DNA from: Gamsiella multidivaricata
Lineage: Eukaryota; Mortierellomycota; Mortierellomycetes; Mortierellales; Mortierellaceae
Reading direction: 5' to 3'
DNA: 64,000 nucleotides
NCBI RefSeq assembly: GCF_025024155.1
Contig: NW_026251725.1
Location: 433,672-497,671, forward strand
Position 1 is the first letter of the stretch, and every line of letters starts with the position of its first letter. Under the pieces are notes generated by a model that did no database searches, was not told the DNA's origin, and saw only the letters and a list, made by a program, of their open reading frames with translations. The position numbers and the translations under genes were made by a program. This document shows, in pieces, positions 36,101-47,413 of this stretch.

Positions 36101-39100
36101 GGCATGGACGCTCAGATCGGCAAGCATATTTTCCAGGAGTGCATCAAAGGATTCCTGGCCGGCAAGACTGTTGTGTATGTCACCAATCAGCTCCAACATC
36201 TTGGCGACTGCGATCACATTATTGTCATGAAGGCCGGCTCCATTGAAGCACAAGGCACATTTGATGAGCTCATGGCCAAGGATGTTAATCTCGCTCGTAT
36301 TGTCGAGGAGTCCATGGAGATCGAAGACCCGGACCAAATCCAGGAGTTGACGAGCGAGATTAGATTGGAGCCAACAGCGACCGACATGGATACAGGATCG
36401 GCATCTGTTCCCACAGGTCCCACAATGGAAAAGGGATACGACAGTCATTTGACCATCCCCAGGAACGTGACCATTCACCGCAGCTCTTCTGGAAAGAATG
36501 CCACTTCACGTTTGGCCGGCTCTGAGGCCACGGAGGGCGAGAGCGAAGAACTTAGCACTATCAATGTCCATGGACGTCCCAGCATCAGCAAGAGTGGAAA
36601 ACTCTCTGCCGGCACCACTTCAGTCCACAGTCGCCCCAACTTGCTCTCTCAGCGTTCTCATTCAATGTCAAACCCAGGGACACCCAACACCAACTATGCT
36701 GCAGCAAACGAGCACACCATTCACCGCCTCAGGGAGCTGAACGCACACACAATACAAAATCAGATGATCAACGAGCAGACCATTTCCAGAATGATTGAGC
36801 GTAATCAGATGACAATCCTCGGAAGTATGGGGCAAAATCGGCTCACTACTATCCCAACAAACCGCGAAGAGAACTCTATGGCGAGGGCTGTCGAGAGGAA
36901 CCAGCTGACAATTCACAGCCTGAGTGGTCGGGAGGGCGGCATGCTTGGAGGTGGACGCGGTGAGCGGCTGGATTTGGGATATGGTGTCAAGAGCAGAGAT
37001 GTTGTTTCCGGCTGGTCTGTCGCCAAGGCCTATCTTCGGAAAGGGACTGGAATGGGAGTCTCGATTGCTGTCGCCCTGGTTTTCTTAGCCACCCATGGTC
37101 TGCGTATATTCTCAGACTACTGGTTGCGCTTTACTGTCGGACCCGATCCCAAGCCCGACTTCAACTACTATCTCGGAGTCTATGGAGGACTTGTTGGCGC
37201 CGTGGTCATCGGAGCGTACGCCCGCGCCTTCTTCCTGTCGATGGTCGTCTTTAAAAAGTCACTCACTTACCACGACCGTATCTTCCGCAAGATTCTGCAT
37301 GCACCCATGAGCTATTTCGATGTGACGCCTCTTGCCAGGATCTTGAACGCGTTCGCAAAGCACCTGTATGTTGTCGACGAGATGTTACCCGACGCAATCC
37401 TTCAGATGCTGCAGTACATGCCCCTGGCCATTGGTACTACCATCCTCGTTATCGTGATCGTCCCCTGGTCAGCCGTTGCCGTCGTTGTTTTACTGGTGCT
37501 TGTCTGGGTCTTGATTCGCTTTTCATCATACACCGACGAGCAGCTCAGGAGCATGGAGGCAATGACCAAGGGTCCCATCTTTGCGCACATGGCTGCGACG
37601 CTTGATGGCCTGTTTTCGATCCGAATCTATGGTGCAGAGATGCGGTTCGACGCATTCAACCTAAGCAAGATTGACGACAATCACAAGGCGTTCTTTGCTG
37701 TCATGCAAGTCCGGTCCTGGCTGGCCCTCTACTTGGACATTGTCTCATCCATTTTTGTGCTAGTGACCGCTATGCTTGTGGTCTACTTCTCGCAGGATGG
37801 CTCCCTGGACGCTTCACAAGTCGGATTGGCAATCACGAACGCTCTTCAGCTGCTGATATTTGTCCAATGGTCTGTTCGCATGTCTGCGGAGGTCAAAGGA
37901 ACCAAGGAGTCCGTCTGCCAATTGGAGCTATACGGTATGAACATCCCAGCCGAGGCTCCCGATCACATTCCTGAGACACAGCCGCCCATCGACTGGCCCA
38001 GCCAGGGTGAAATCGAGTTTAAGAAGGTTGTCCTTAGATACCAAAACTATGGAGTGGCCGTGCTGAAGAAGGTCAGCTTCATTGTCCAACCAGGCCAGAA
38101 GATCGGCGTGGTCGGAAAGATGGGCAGTGGCAAGACGACGCTGCTAATATCACTTCTGCGTGTAGTTGAGGCTGCGGAGGGCAAGATTTTGATCGACAAT
38201 GTGGACGTACGTGAGATTGGTCTGCATGATCTACGAAGCAAGATTGCTATCATTCCCCAGGAACCGGTTCTTTTTGTGGGCACAATTCGATCGAATCTCG
38301 ACCCCTTTCATCGCAGAACAGATCAGGAAATTTGGGCAGCGCTGGACGCCGTACATTTGTCAGAAAACATCAAGCAAAACATGCCGTTGAAGCTGGAGAC
38401 ACCAATCATCGAGAATGGGCGTAATTTCTCGCTGGGTCAGCGACAGCTATTTTGTATCGCACGCGCTATCCTATTTCAGAGCAGGATCTTGGTCCTTGAT
38501 GGTTAGTGCCGTTTATTGCCGTATGCTCAGTTTAGTGCTTGATCTGTCTTTGCTTTGCTTCTAACTGACCCATCTCTTTTTCTTCTGTAGAGGCAACAAG
38601 TGCTGTCGACCTGCAGACTGATCTTTTGATTCAGGAGACCATCAAGAAGAACTTTGCCAACTGCACCATTTTGATGATTGCTCATCGACTCAATACAATT
38701 ATCGAGTGCGACAAGATTCTGGTAATGGAAGATGGGCGTGTGGTTGAGTTTGAACACCCGACAAAGTTGATCGAGAATAAGGATGGCTATTTCCATAGTC
38801 TTGTGAGTCAGTCAGGTCCTGACTCTGTCGCTCGTCTCAAGGTCATGCTGAGGGAACATGGGCAGACGGTTGATGGTGAACCACCAATTGTTGTGAACGG
38901 ACCCTCTCAGCAACACGCCACGACGTTAGGAACCCAGCTCCCAGAGACAGTATCCGAGGTCTGTGAGGAGGACGGAAAGCCCTCATTAGAATCATTAGCG
39001 AAGCATTCAGCCGTGCCCTCGATATCCATCGCAGCCCCACAGGAAGGCTCTGTAACAGACACAAGCAGCAGATCATCCTCGACAAGTAGTCTCGATCGAG

Positions 39101-39294
39101 GAAGTGGAGCTAACACTGCTGGGGAGGGGACATCCTTGGCGACTCCTATGACGAGAGCGGGTAGCATCAGTACCTCCGGTGCTCCAGTCGCTACTGCGAC
39201 TGTCTCCTCAACTGTGCACCACATGCCGCGGTCATTGGAGGACGTATTTGCACCGCGCACCGTGCCCAGTGTCCCGGCAAGGAAAGAGGAATAG
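33200..39294 (+). CDS. Full-length ABC transporter, ABCC/MRP family
   Basis: ATP-driven efflux pump of conjugates or xenobiotics, in the plasma or vacuolar membrane. Model: exons 33200-33486, 34220-34493, 34586-34751, 34840-35664, 35763-38501 and 38591-39294; 1664 residues. Layout is TMD1-NBD1-linker-TMD2-NBD2 without the extra N-terminal TMD0. TMD1 contains SELLTAIKLIKFYAWE, the MRP hallmark. NBD1: Walker A GDVGSGKSS (its Lys codon is split by the 35665-35762 intron), signature LSQGQRQR, Walker B IMLLDDPLSGMD. NBD2: Walker A GKMGSGKTT, signature FSLGQRQL, Walker B ILVLDEATSAVD and H-loop AHRLNT. The NBD1-TMD2 linker has an odd run of repeated H/Q-T-I units (36700-36930). The Ser/Thr-rich tail ends PARKEE. 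The 733 bp first intron is long and could hide a small exon, though the frame closes without one. Substrate cannot be told from sequence. Confidence 0.93.
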
Positions 39295-40125
39295 GAGCCA
39301 CCATAGAACAATACTAGCCATATAGTGTATCCGAACCTCTGTGTTTTCGCAATTGAAGCTCTTTTTGCAATCGGAGTGAACGTTCTCCTGATCGCATGAA
39401 CAATGAGGCAATGCAACATAGTTGAAAAAAGCGACAAAATTATATTTGTATATTTGTCTCTTGCAGTAGGCCCATAAGTTTTCTAGGTCCCGAACAACTC
39501 TTCTTCTGGATTGATTGACATAGCTACTTTTGAGGAGCGGACAGATCACGAATCTCATCCAACTCAAGACCTCGTCCAACGAAAAAAAAAAAAAAAAAAA
39601 GTACACTGCTCCAGCTACTATGGATCTTTGGGCTCCAATGTCGCATAGCAAACCGGCGTCCACGCGCAAAAATAACAGCATTTTGTTAGTTAATAGGACC
39701 CAGTGGGATCACATCGTTTGGTGCGATCAGTTCCCCAAATGGATTGATTCCACTCAAGATGATCTAGTCGAGGCACTTCGCTAGATCTTTTCTTGAGGCG
39801 CAACTCCTTATCCAGCTCAATGGGCCAGAGTCAAGACAAACTTAAATTTGGTGGCGTGAAAAAATCTGGGTTGGATTGCCTTCAGGGTTTCAGAATAATA
39901 AACCCATGTCCTTGCACCACCTTGTATTCAGAAGACCTGGGGGATGGTTTGTCAGTCGACATTAAGGGTAAATACCGCGACAAATACACCGCATGGATTA
40001 AAAGAAGCCTGGGTTTTTGCTTGTGGCTCTTCCTTACTTCAAGCAATGAACTCGATTATCTTTATTGACGCCCCTATCCACGATCAGGTACAACGACTGA
40101 CACTATTTCCACTTCTACTCTGGCC
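39295..40125. other. Intergenic region after the ABCC gene
   Basis: About 830 bp with a poly-A tract at 39582-39600 and short frames lacking any recognisable domain. It may contain the decayed promoter and leader of the eIF3m pseudogene that follows. Confidence 0.45.
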
Positions 40126-41782
40126 ATGGATCAGCCTACTTTTGTGCAATCACTCCAACAGGCGCTGCACTTTACTACAGATGGAATTGCTGATGTACAG
40201 GGACAAAGGCAGCCTAAAAGCAGCTGCAGCAACCAGTAACCAGCAACATCGGCTAGTATTTACAAATACAGGGAATTGGCGCGTAGTTGTCACCTGAACT
40301 GGCCACCTACATCAGCTAACTGCGCGGCGATGAGCAGGAGACTTTAATGAAAAAAGTTGCCGTCTTGTCGAGGCTAAGAATGTTCTTGAGGCCACAGAAG
40401 TCCTCGCAAGGGAAAGCAAAGCATTGCTGAATGCTCCTGAGAGGGGTAGGCGAAAGTCAATTGATTCATCGTTCTTGCTGCGAAAACCTCAGATATATTG
40501 CGACAATTTCATTCCATATATCCATCCCAACTACCTCTCTGTCCCTCAATTTCTCGTCTAGAGTTTGAATCCGCGTACAACCTGTTGGTCGCAATTGCCT
40601 TGGTCGAATCTGACGAAGCGGTCTTGGAGCGGATTCTGGACGCTCTGAAGTGCGAGCCCAACTAGAAGATCGCCATCAAGCTCATGATGTGTGTGCTGAC
40701 AAAAGGATTTTGTGCGGTGAGCGACAGGGACTGTCGGAATGAGTATGTAGAGCACTCATTCTGAATCTTTATCCGATCTTTGCTTTCTCTCAATAGCCTG
40801 CCCAACATCTTCAACACACTCCCTGCTAACTCACCTCTTCGCCTTTCGGTTTTCAGATCCATTGTGGGTCTGGCTGTCGCCAGTGACGACATGGATCTTG
40901 TCCTTCCTCAGCTTCAACATGTTCCTTACTGAGTCAGTGAATGGGGCGTTGGGATCGAGGCCGAGCACACTTTTCTTTTGCATTTGTCTGATCGTCTCCA
41001 GGAGTCTGGAAAAACGTAGGTAGTACACGCAGTTGATGGACCACGATCGTTCAATGGCATAGGTCAGGTCTCCACAAATCAGGTCTCCACAAATCAGGTC
41101 TCCACAGACCGTTAAGCGAACACTCTCAATGACGCTCATCGCGCGACAGATGCCAATCCTTGGACTTCCTCAAATATCTCACAACTTTCAACGGTGCCTC
41201 GGAACTGGATACGCAGAAAGTCTATGCGATACATGCCATTGTGGAGTCGCTTGCCTTGCCTGAGACTCTTGCTTTTGAGAATCTGCTGAGGATTGATGCC
41301 GTTCAGCAACTGAAGATGAGGAAGATATGTGAGGTTCTCTCCATCTTCATAAGCGACGATGTTCAGGACCTCCGCAATTTGGTGACAAAGAATGGCGGTC
41401 TTGTGAAGGAGCTCGGCTTGGATAAGGAGGAGATGCTGCGCAAGATCCGTCTCTTATCCTTGACTTCCTTGGGTCGGAAAACCTGCTCCGCAAGTTGAGT
41501 TATCAGGAGATTGCCAAGGCGTTGGAGGTTGAAGAGGATGAAGTCGAGCTATGAGTGATCAACATGATTAGCGCTGGGGCCAAGTTGAACCAGGTCGCCA
41601 AGGTGGTGATCATCAGTCGATCGATCTATAGAACATTTGGCGCTTCTCAATGGCATCAGTTGAACCAGCGATTGAGCACAGAGAAGCAGTCGCTGGCAGA
41701 GATCCTGCATGTTATTACCAACGCCAAGCTGACGGCTAGAGCCGCCATCAGCGCTGTCATCATCGGCAACAGCGTCAATTAA
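40126..41782 (+). pseudogene. eIF3m pseudogene (translation initiation factor 3 subunit M, PCI domain)
   Basis: Decayed copy of a gene for eIF3m, a PCI-domain subunit of the eIF3 complex. Recognisable blocks in order: MDQPTFVQSLQQALHFTTDG (40126), EALMKKVAVL-like text near 40340-40430, AYNLLVAIALVESDEAVLERIL (40570-40640), SPLRLSVFRSIVGLAVASDD (40830-40890), FLKYLTTFNGASELDTQKVY and LPETLAFENLLRIDAVQQLK (41160-41320), LGLDKEEMLRKIRLLSLTSL, LLRKLSYQEIAKALEVEEDEVEL, then VINMISAGAKLNQVAKVVIISRS and FGASQWHQLNQRLSTEKQ. Damage: an in-frame TAG near 40661, TGA in place of a conserved Trp codon near 40931 and near 41551, and a frameshift near 41480. Intron-like GT-AG segments persist (about 40700-40796 and 41012-41146), so it arose from DNA duplication rather than a retrocopy. 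A functional copy presumably exists elsewhere, since eIF3m would be expected. Confidence 0.8.
41064..41108 (+). repeat. 15 bp tandem repeat, three copies
   Basis: TCAGGTCTCCACAAA is repeated three times head to tail, the third copy with one change (ending CACAGA), within an intron-like segment of the eIF3m pseudogene. Confidence 0.85.
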
Positions 41783-42149
41783 AGCTCTTGGCTAAGCGGA
41801 CTACCTGAGAGCAAAGGTGGCCACCCCAGGAGAACAATCCCACATATCAATACTGCATGTAGTTCTTACGGGTCTTTGTCATTAATAAAACTGCATGGAA
41901 ATGTATCCATTTCCTCGACTTCAGGGCACCTCCTTTAAGGTTATCGTAATCTTCAAGTCACAGCATCTCATATTTCTCGATATAAATTGGTGGCACGACC
42001 GAGCTGAAAAGCACCCTTACCTTCTGTCCCTCCCTCCCTCCCTCCTCCCCGGCCCTGTTTTCTTCTTTCTCGGGAACCCATTTCGCCAATCCTCATTTCC
42101 GTCCTCATACTCAGCCAAAGGCAGACTCAAGCACGCATAATCATTGACC
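41783..42149. other. Intergenic / aconitase promoter region
   Basis: About 370 bp between the pseudogene and the aconitase start, pyrimidine-rich near 42020-42110, consistent with promoter and leader. No gene seen. Confidence 0.5.
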
Positions 42150-45100
42150 ATGTCGTTTCTTAAGGTATCAGCAATCTCGCCTCTTTTTTAGAGTGGCAGC
42201 AGCCTTCAAGGACCAACGAACCTGTGCCGTATCCCAATATTAACCTATGTCTCCACAATACCAATGCTTCTTGGTACTAATAGCCATTAGCACGAAACTC
42301 CACACACTGGAGCCATGTCAGGAGTCTAGCCACGGCATCAACTCGCCCCGCTAAAGATTGCACCCGGATCACTCCTCCATACCCGAAGCTGGTCGCCAAT
42401 TTGGAGAAGGTCAAGCGAGTTCTGGACCATCGCCCCATGACACTTTCGGAGAAAATTCTCTACTCGCATTTGACAGAACCTGAGGAGGTCAAGCCCATTC
42501 GTGGTCAGACGTATTTGAAGCTATCTCCAGGTAATTAATGATGGATCAGACTCCGTGACTCTATATTTTTCGGCACCGAGATTTAATGAGCAGCGATTGG
42601 CAGTTGCCATTATATGACATGTGGGGTAAAAGGGAGATGTCCGATCATCTTGATTTGATAGTCAAGTAAGCTCAATACTGACACACACTCGCCGACTTTT
42701 TGCACACTTTATCCATTGCTCTACTTAACTGCTCGGTATCGATGGCCATAAAAAGATCGTGTCGCCATGCAAGGTAACCAACTGTAGTCTCATAACTCTG
42801 TTCGATCTACCCTGCCGTCTCTGGAATTGCACTCTGACATTGCCAAATACTCTTGATCTTCTTTAAAAAAAAAAAAAAAAAGATGCATCCGCCCAGATGG
42901 CTATATTGCAGTTCATGTTGGCGGGCATGCCTACGACCGCTGTCCCATCTTCGATCCACTGCGATCATCTCATTGTCGGCCATAAGGGTGCCGATCAAGA
43001 TCTTGTCAACTCAATCGAAAACAACAAAGAGATTTTCAACTTTTTGCAATCTGCTGCCGAGAAGTATGGGATGGCGTTCTGGAAGCCAGGCAGCGGAATT
43101 ATTCACCAGATTGTGCTTGAGAATTATGCCGCCCCAGGTCTGCTGATGCTCGGAACCGATAGTCACACGCCCAATGCGGGAGGATTGGGTGCGATCGCGA
43201 TTGGCGTTGGCGGTGCAGATGCCGTAGACGCTATGGCCAACATTCCTTGGGAGCTAAAAGCCCCTGAAGTGATTGGTATTAAGCTGACGGGCAAGTTGAA
43301 TGGTTGGACATCGCCCAAGGATGTGATCTTGCACCTAGCCGGCAAGCTGACCGTTCGTGTAAGTGCTAATCAACATGTCGCTCCAGTAAGATAGATCTTT
43401 ATTATGTTTGGTATGGAGGGGATTTCTAAACTCTGAGAAAATGGTGTCTATTTCTTGTAGGGCGGAACAGGGCATATCATTGAATACTTCGGACCAGGAA
43501 TTGACACATTGTCGTGCACAGGCATGGGTACCATTTGTAACATGGGCGCCGAAGTCGGAGCAACGACCTCGCTCTTCCCATTTGTCAACAGCATGTCCTC
43601 ATATTTGCACGCAACCGGTCGTGGTCCTGTCGCTGAGGCTGCACGTCAGCACGCCCACTTCTTGAAGGCAGATGAGGGCGCTGTCTATGACAAGGTGATC
43701 GAAATCAACCTTTCGACTTTAGAGCCCCATATCAACGGACCCTTCACCCCCGACTTGGCAACACCTTTGTCAAAGTTTGCGGACGTTGTTAAGAAGAATG
43801 GATGGAAGGATGAGGTCAAGGTCGGACTGATCGGAAGCTGTACTAATAGCAGTTACGAGGACATGGATCGAGTTACCAGCTTGGCTAAGCAGGCTTTGGA
43901 GAAAGGCATCAAGTCAAAGGCCGGATTTTTTATCACGCCAGGGTCCGAGCAGATCAGGGCCACGATCGAGAGGGATGGGCAGACGGCTGTCTTGGAGAAG
44001 GTCGGAGGCGTTGTTCTCGCAAACGCGTGCGGACCATGCATCGGACAGGTAATGGCGGCGGAACTGAAAACAGGGGATATTGTGATGGTTCTATTTGACT
44101 TGGGATCTAACTACTTTTCAATCATTACCGTGTCTACTTGTCTTTTATGTAGTGGACTCGCGACGACCTGAATGATAAGGAAGAAAACGCTATCTTGACC
44201 TCGTTCAATCGTAACTTCAAGAACCGTAACGATGGAAATGCGAAGACCATGAACTTTTTGACTTCACCAGAGGTAAATATAGCAACGCTCAGTACTACAC
44301 TCAAGCGTTTGATATGTCATCTCAAGGCGGTCAACTAACACTGGAAAAAATTTGTCTGCTCATACATGTTTAGTTGGTGACGGCCATGTCACTTTCCGGA
44401 AAGCTGAGCTTTAACCCTCTAACCGACCCACTTGTGGATGCGTCTGGAGAAGAATTCATGCTGCAGCCTCCTTATGGTGATAACCTGCCCAAGGACGGAT
44501 TCATTCCAGGCAACCTGTCGTACACACCGCCCGATGCTAGCCAACCTAACCCTTCTATCGAGATCAGCGTCGATCCCAAATCCACGCGTCTCCAGGTTTT
44601 GGAGCCCTTCGGACCTGGCCCTGAGGGCGAATTCACTAATCTAGAAGTTCTGTTGAAGGTCAAAGGCAAATGCACGACAGACCATATCAGTGCTGCAGGC
44701 CCATGGTTGAAGTACAAGGGTCACTTGGAGAATATCTCTCACAATACCCTCAACGGAGCACTGAATGCAGACAATGACAAGGTCAACGTTGTTTCAAACG
44801 TGTTTACAGGCGAAGAAGGAGCCATTCACGAAGTTGGACGCGACTATCAAAAGAGAGGCAAGCCGTGGATCGTTGTGACCGATGTAAGTATTGGAGGCAT
44901 TTTGATACTCCACTAAAAAAAAAAAGAAAAGAAACTCCAACTAAATTGTAACCCATTCTCATTCATCTAGCACAACTACGGAGAAGGCTCTGCGCGTGAG
45001 CATGCCGCACTACAGATGCGCTACCTAGGTTGCCCCATGATTTTGGCCCGGTCCTTTGCTCGTATCCATCAGACGAACCTTAAGAAGCAAGGTGTGCTGC

Positions 45101-45351
45101 CCCTCACATTCGCAGACCCAGCAGATTGGGAAAGGATCCACGGAGGAGATGTGATTGAGTCGACTGTTGGCGTGGCTGACCTTGTTGCAGGACGTCCAGG
45201 AAAGAATGATACGGCTGAAGGAGGCGAGATTACGCTGGTTGTGCGCCGCGCCAACGGAGAAAAATTTGAGATCAAGGCCCTTCATACCATGAGCAAAGAC
45301 CAGATCGAGTGGTTTAAGAAGGGAAGTGCACTCAATGCTGCCCGCGGATAA
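42150..45351 (+). CDS. ACO1: Aconitate hydratase, mitochondrial
   Basis: 4Fe-4S enzyme that converts citrate to isocitrate in the mitochondrial matrix (TCA cycle). Model: exons 42150-42164, 42192-42223, 42322-42530, 42756-42773, 42883-43358, 43461-44048, 44153-44272, 44374-44883 and 44971-45351; 782 residues, family length. An 18 nt microexon encodes most of DRVAMQ, restoring [20 protein letters not shown]. Signatures: [21 protein letters not shown], cluster cysteines in [10 protein letters not shown] and [29 protein letters not shown], and the swivelling domain [20 protein letters not shown] with [20 protein letters not shown]. The catalytic Ser-x-Arg (SAREH) is present. The N-terminus (MSFLK plus [11 protein letters not shown]) looks like a matrix presequence; the second exon's donor could instead be the GTATCC at 42229, which also keeps frame using an acceptor one base later. 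It could be an Aco2-type paralogue, which the sequence cannot exclude. Confidence 0.93.
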
Positions 45352-45682
45352 ACATTAAAAAGCATCGACCATTCTCAACTTGCCCAAAGCTTTGTCTGTA
45401 GTGCCATTCGCTCAAAAATGATATTCTGGTAGTTCTCCTCCTCTCGCCTACTTGACGGGAGCGAGCTGTATTTAACAGCCCATCCAGAAATCCACTTACC
45501 ACGTTGGGCATGCAAGTCCTGAAGATTGGGCCTATGGTCTAATTGATACCTTTCCTGTGCTCACACGGCATCTACTTCTTACGTTCCATGATGCCTTCAT
45601 CCCCTGCAGGAGGTTGTCAAATAAGGCTGGCGACCCACTCCTGCGGAAAAAAAGAGTCAATCCATTGTCTAGAGAGACAAAA
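45352..45682. other. Intergenic region between aconitase and tRNA-Val
   Basis: About 330 bp with no coding or RNA feature recognised. Its right end, just below 45683, holds the TTTT stretch (minus strand) that would terminate the tRNA transcript. Confidence 0.5.
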
Positions 45683-45756
45683 TGCTCAAACCAGGGTTCG
45701 AACCTGGGACCTTGCCTTAGTGAGAGGCATGTGATAACCAACTACACCATTTGAGC
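45683..45756 (-). tRNA. tRNA-Val (anticodon CAC)
   Basis: 74 nt on the minus strand folding as a standard cloverleaf: acceptor GCTCAAA/TTTGAGC with discriminator A, D-arm GTG...CAC, anticodon stem TGCCT/AGGCA with loop CTCACTA giving anticodon CAC (reads GUG, valine), five-base variable loop AGGTC, and T-arm CCAGG-TTCGAAC-CCTGG. Internal A box (TGGTGTAGTTGG) and B box (GGTTCGAACC) are perfect, no intron is present, and a T-run follows for RNA polymerase III termination. Confidence 0.95.
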
Positions 45757-45897
45757 CGCAGAAATTTTGGTCTGACAAACTTATATATATCTATTCAATA
45801 AACGCAATTGCATGATTTAGGCAATATTAGGGTCTTTTGGTCCCTTTTGCACCCGCTAGTGGTTTTTTTTTAAAGCCAAAGAAGACAAGGAGCCCTA

Positions 45898-45978
45898 CTT
45901 TCATGTATTTGAGGGTGTGCTCATGGGGATTTATGTTAATAAAAAAAAAAAAAAAAAAAACTTTCATGTATTTGAGGG
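45898..45978 (+). mobile_element. Ultra-short LINE-A 3' end insertion with 18 bp target-site duplication
   Basis: CTTTCATGTATTTGAGGG is present at 45898-45915 and again at 45961-45978. Between them are only 25 bp of element (45916-45940; GTGCTCATGGGGATTTATGT then TAAT) plus 20 A. The same 3' terminus (GTGCTCATGGGGATTTATGT, then TAAT and poly-A) closes the LINE-A copy ending at 61712. It is therefore an extreme 5'-truncated LINE-A insert. Confidence 0.85.
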
Positions 45979-46014
45979 TTTTTGTTTGTTTTTGTTTTTT
46001 AGGGTTTTTTTAGA

Positions 46015-47405
46015 GGTTTGCAACAAGGACAAGGTATATCTGTGCATTGGGTACGAGGACATGCTGGACACCGTGGCAACGAGGCTGCAGACACTGTTGC
46101 CAAGGCAGCACATGGGATCGATACAGGACTATGGAGGCTAGACGCAACGCAGCACCATGATTTGAAATGCCACGCACAGTTTGCAACACACAGTGCAGAC
46201 CTGGACTTGAGGAGGATACTGAAGTTGCAGTCCGCGGTACGGCACCATTATCAGTGGACATTGCAGCATCGAACGAGGACCTACATCAAGGATTGGCGGT
46301 CGGTAGCATGGGCGCCCACGCTACGGATCTTACACGATAACAACCCGCCAAAGCGCTTATACACCAGCCTGGAAGACTGTCGTTTACGTTCGCACAGGAT
46401 CAAGAAGTTGCATGGAGATTTGCCGACATTGCAGGCGATGAAGAAACGACATCCAGATACCTACCAAACGGACATATGTCGTAGGTGTGAGAGGGAACCA
46501 GAGACGAACGATCATCTTTGGCGTTGTTCAGCTACCTTGTGCGACCAGCGACAAGAGTGGAGGGACGCGGTGGAGGAAGTGGAGTTGAATGGATATCGTG
46601 CATGGAGACAGGCAGTGCGAAAATGGGAACAGGAGAGAGAGGAGGCCGAACGGAAGGACAAGCCCTTCACTGCGACTTGTCCCAACTTCTCGGCAACAGG
46701 AACGAAGGCTATCTGGGAGTCAATGCAGTGGATTCAGGGGACGGCGGAAAGACGAGGGACATATCGGGTTGCGGAAGGAGAGGAGCCGGAGAGTGAGGGA
46801 GATTGGGAGGTCAAGGACTTATACCGAGGTTTGGTGCCAACGGGACTCATTGAGACCTGGAAGCAGCTATTTACCACCACCAAGTGGATTGCGACGATCA
46901 TGGTGACAAAGTTCGTGAGCAGGATCGAAGAATTTGGCAGGACCAAGATATGGAACAAACGATGCGAGGACACTGTCGCCTGGGAAAAGTCAGTTGGAAT
47001 CACCTTCATGAGCAAACGCGCCGGAGGACGCAACGGTGATCGGGGACACCAACGTAGTGTTGGTGATTTCTCTGATTTGAAAGGGAGACGGTTACTTGCA
47101 GCGGAGATCCAGGAAGGCAGACGGACTGCGAGGGAAGTTGGACATAATGGAGGGTTTATTCGGTTTAAAAACAAGTTTATTAACATTGGATCTTGACTAG
47201 GAGACGTGTATCGCGCAACAGGTCACGTAGGAGTTGGGTTAGACTAGCTATGCGACATGGGTTATGAATTTGACGCCTCAAGCCAACATAGTTGGTAGGG
47301 GGCGTGGCTCTGCCGTGCATGGAAGGCATCTATGGCTTCAAGACCTTGCGGACCATGCGTCTCGTGCTCGTGTGGATTTATGTCAATAAAGTAATAAATA
47401 AAAAA
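46015..47405 (+). mobile_element. Non-LTR retrotransposon LINE-A, copy 1 (5'-truncated)
   Basis: About 1.39 kb covering the end of the second ORF and the 3' UTR. The open frame (about 46018-47196, 392 codons) starts inside an RNase H domain: ISVHWVRGHAGHRGNEAADT, carrying the last catalytic Asp. A Cys/His knuckle follows (CRRCEREPETNDHLWRC), then a conserved C-terminal domain (KDLYRGLVPTGLIETWKQLF; FVSRIEEFGRTKIWNKRCED) ending at TGA/TAG near 47196. The reverse transcriptase is missing. The tail near 47380-47405 is an impure AATAAAGTAATAAATAAAAA. It is nearly identical to copy 2 (60621-61712) over their shared part until about 47120, where copy 1 lacks a short segment present in copy 2. No target-site duplication could be matched at its left end. 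Confidence 0.85.
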
Positions 47406-47413
47406 TGCTGCTC

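Noticed and set aside
35834..36478. 214-codon minus-strand frame
   Set aside because: Antisense to NBD1 of the ABCC transporter.
41064..41108. Three 15 bp repeats considered as a regulatory or CRISPR-like array
   Set aside because: Directly abutting tandem copies without spacers, in a eukaryotic pseudogene intron; a replication-slippage product.
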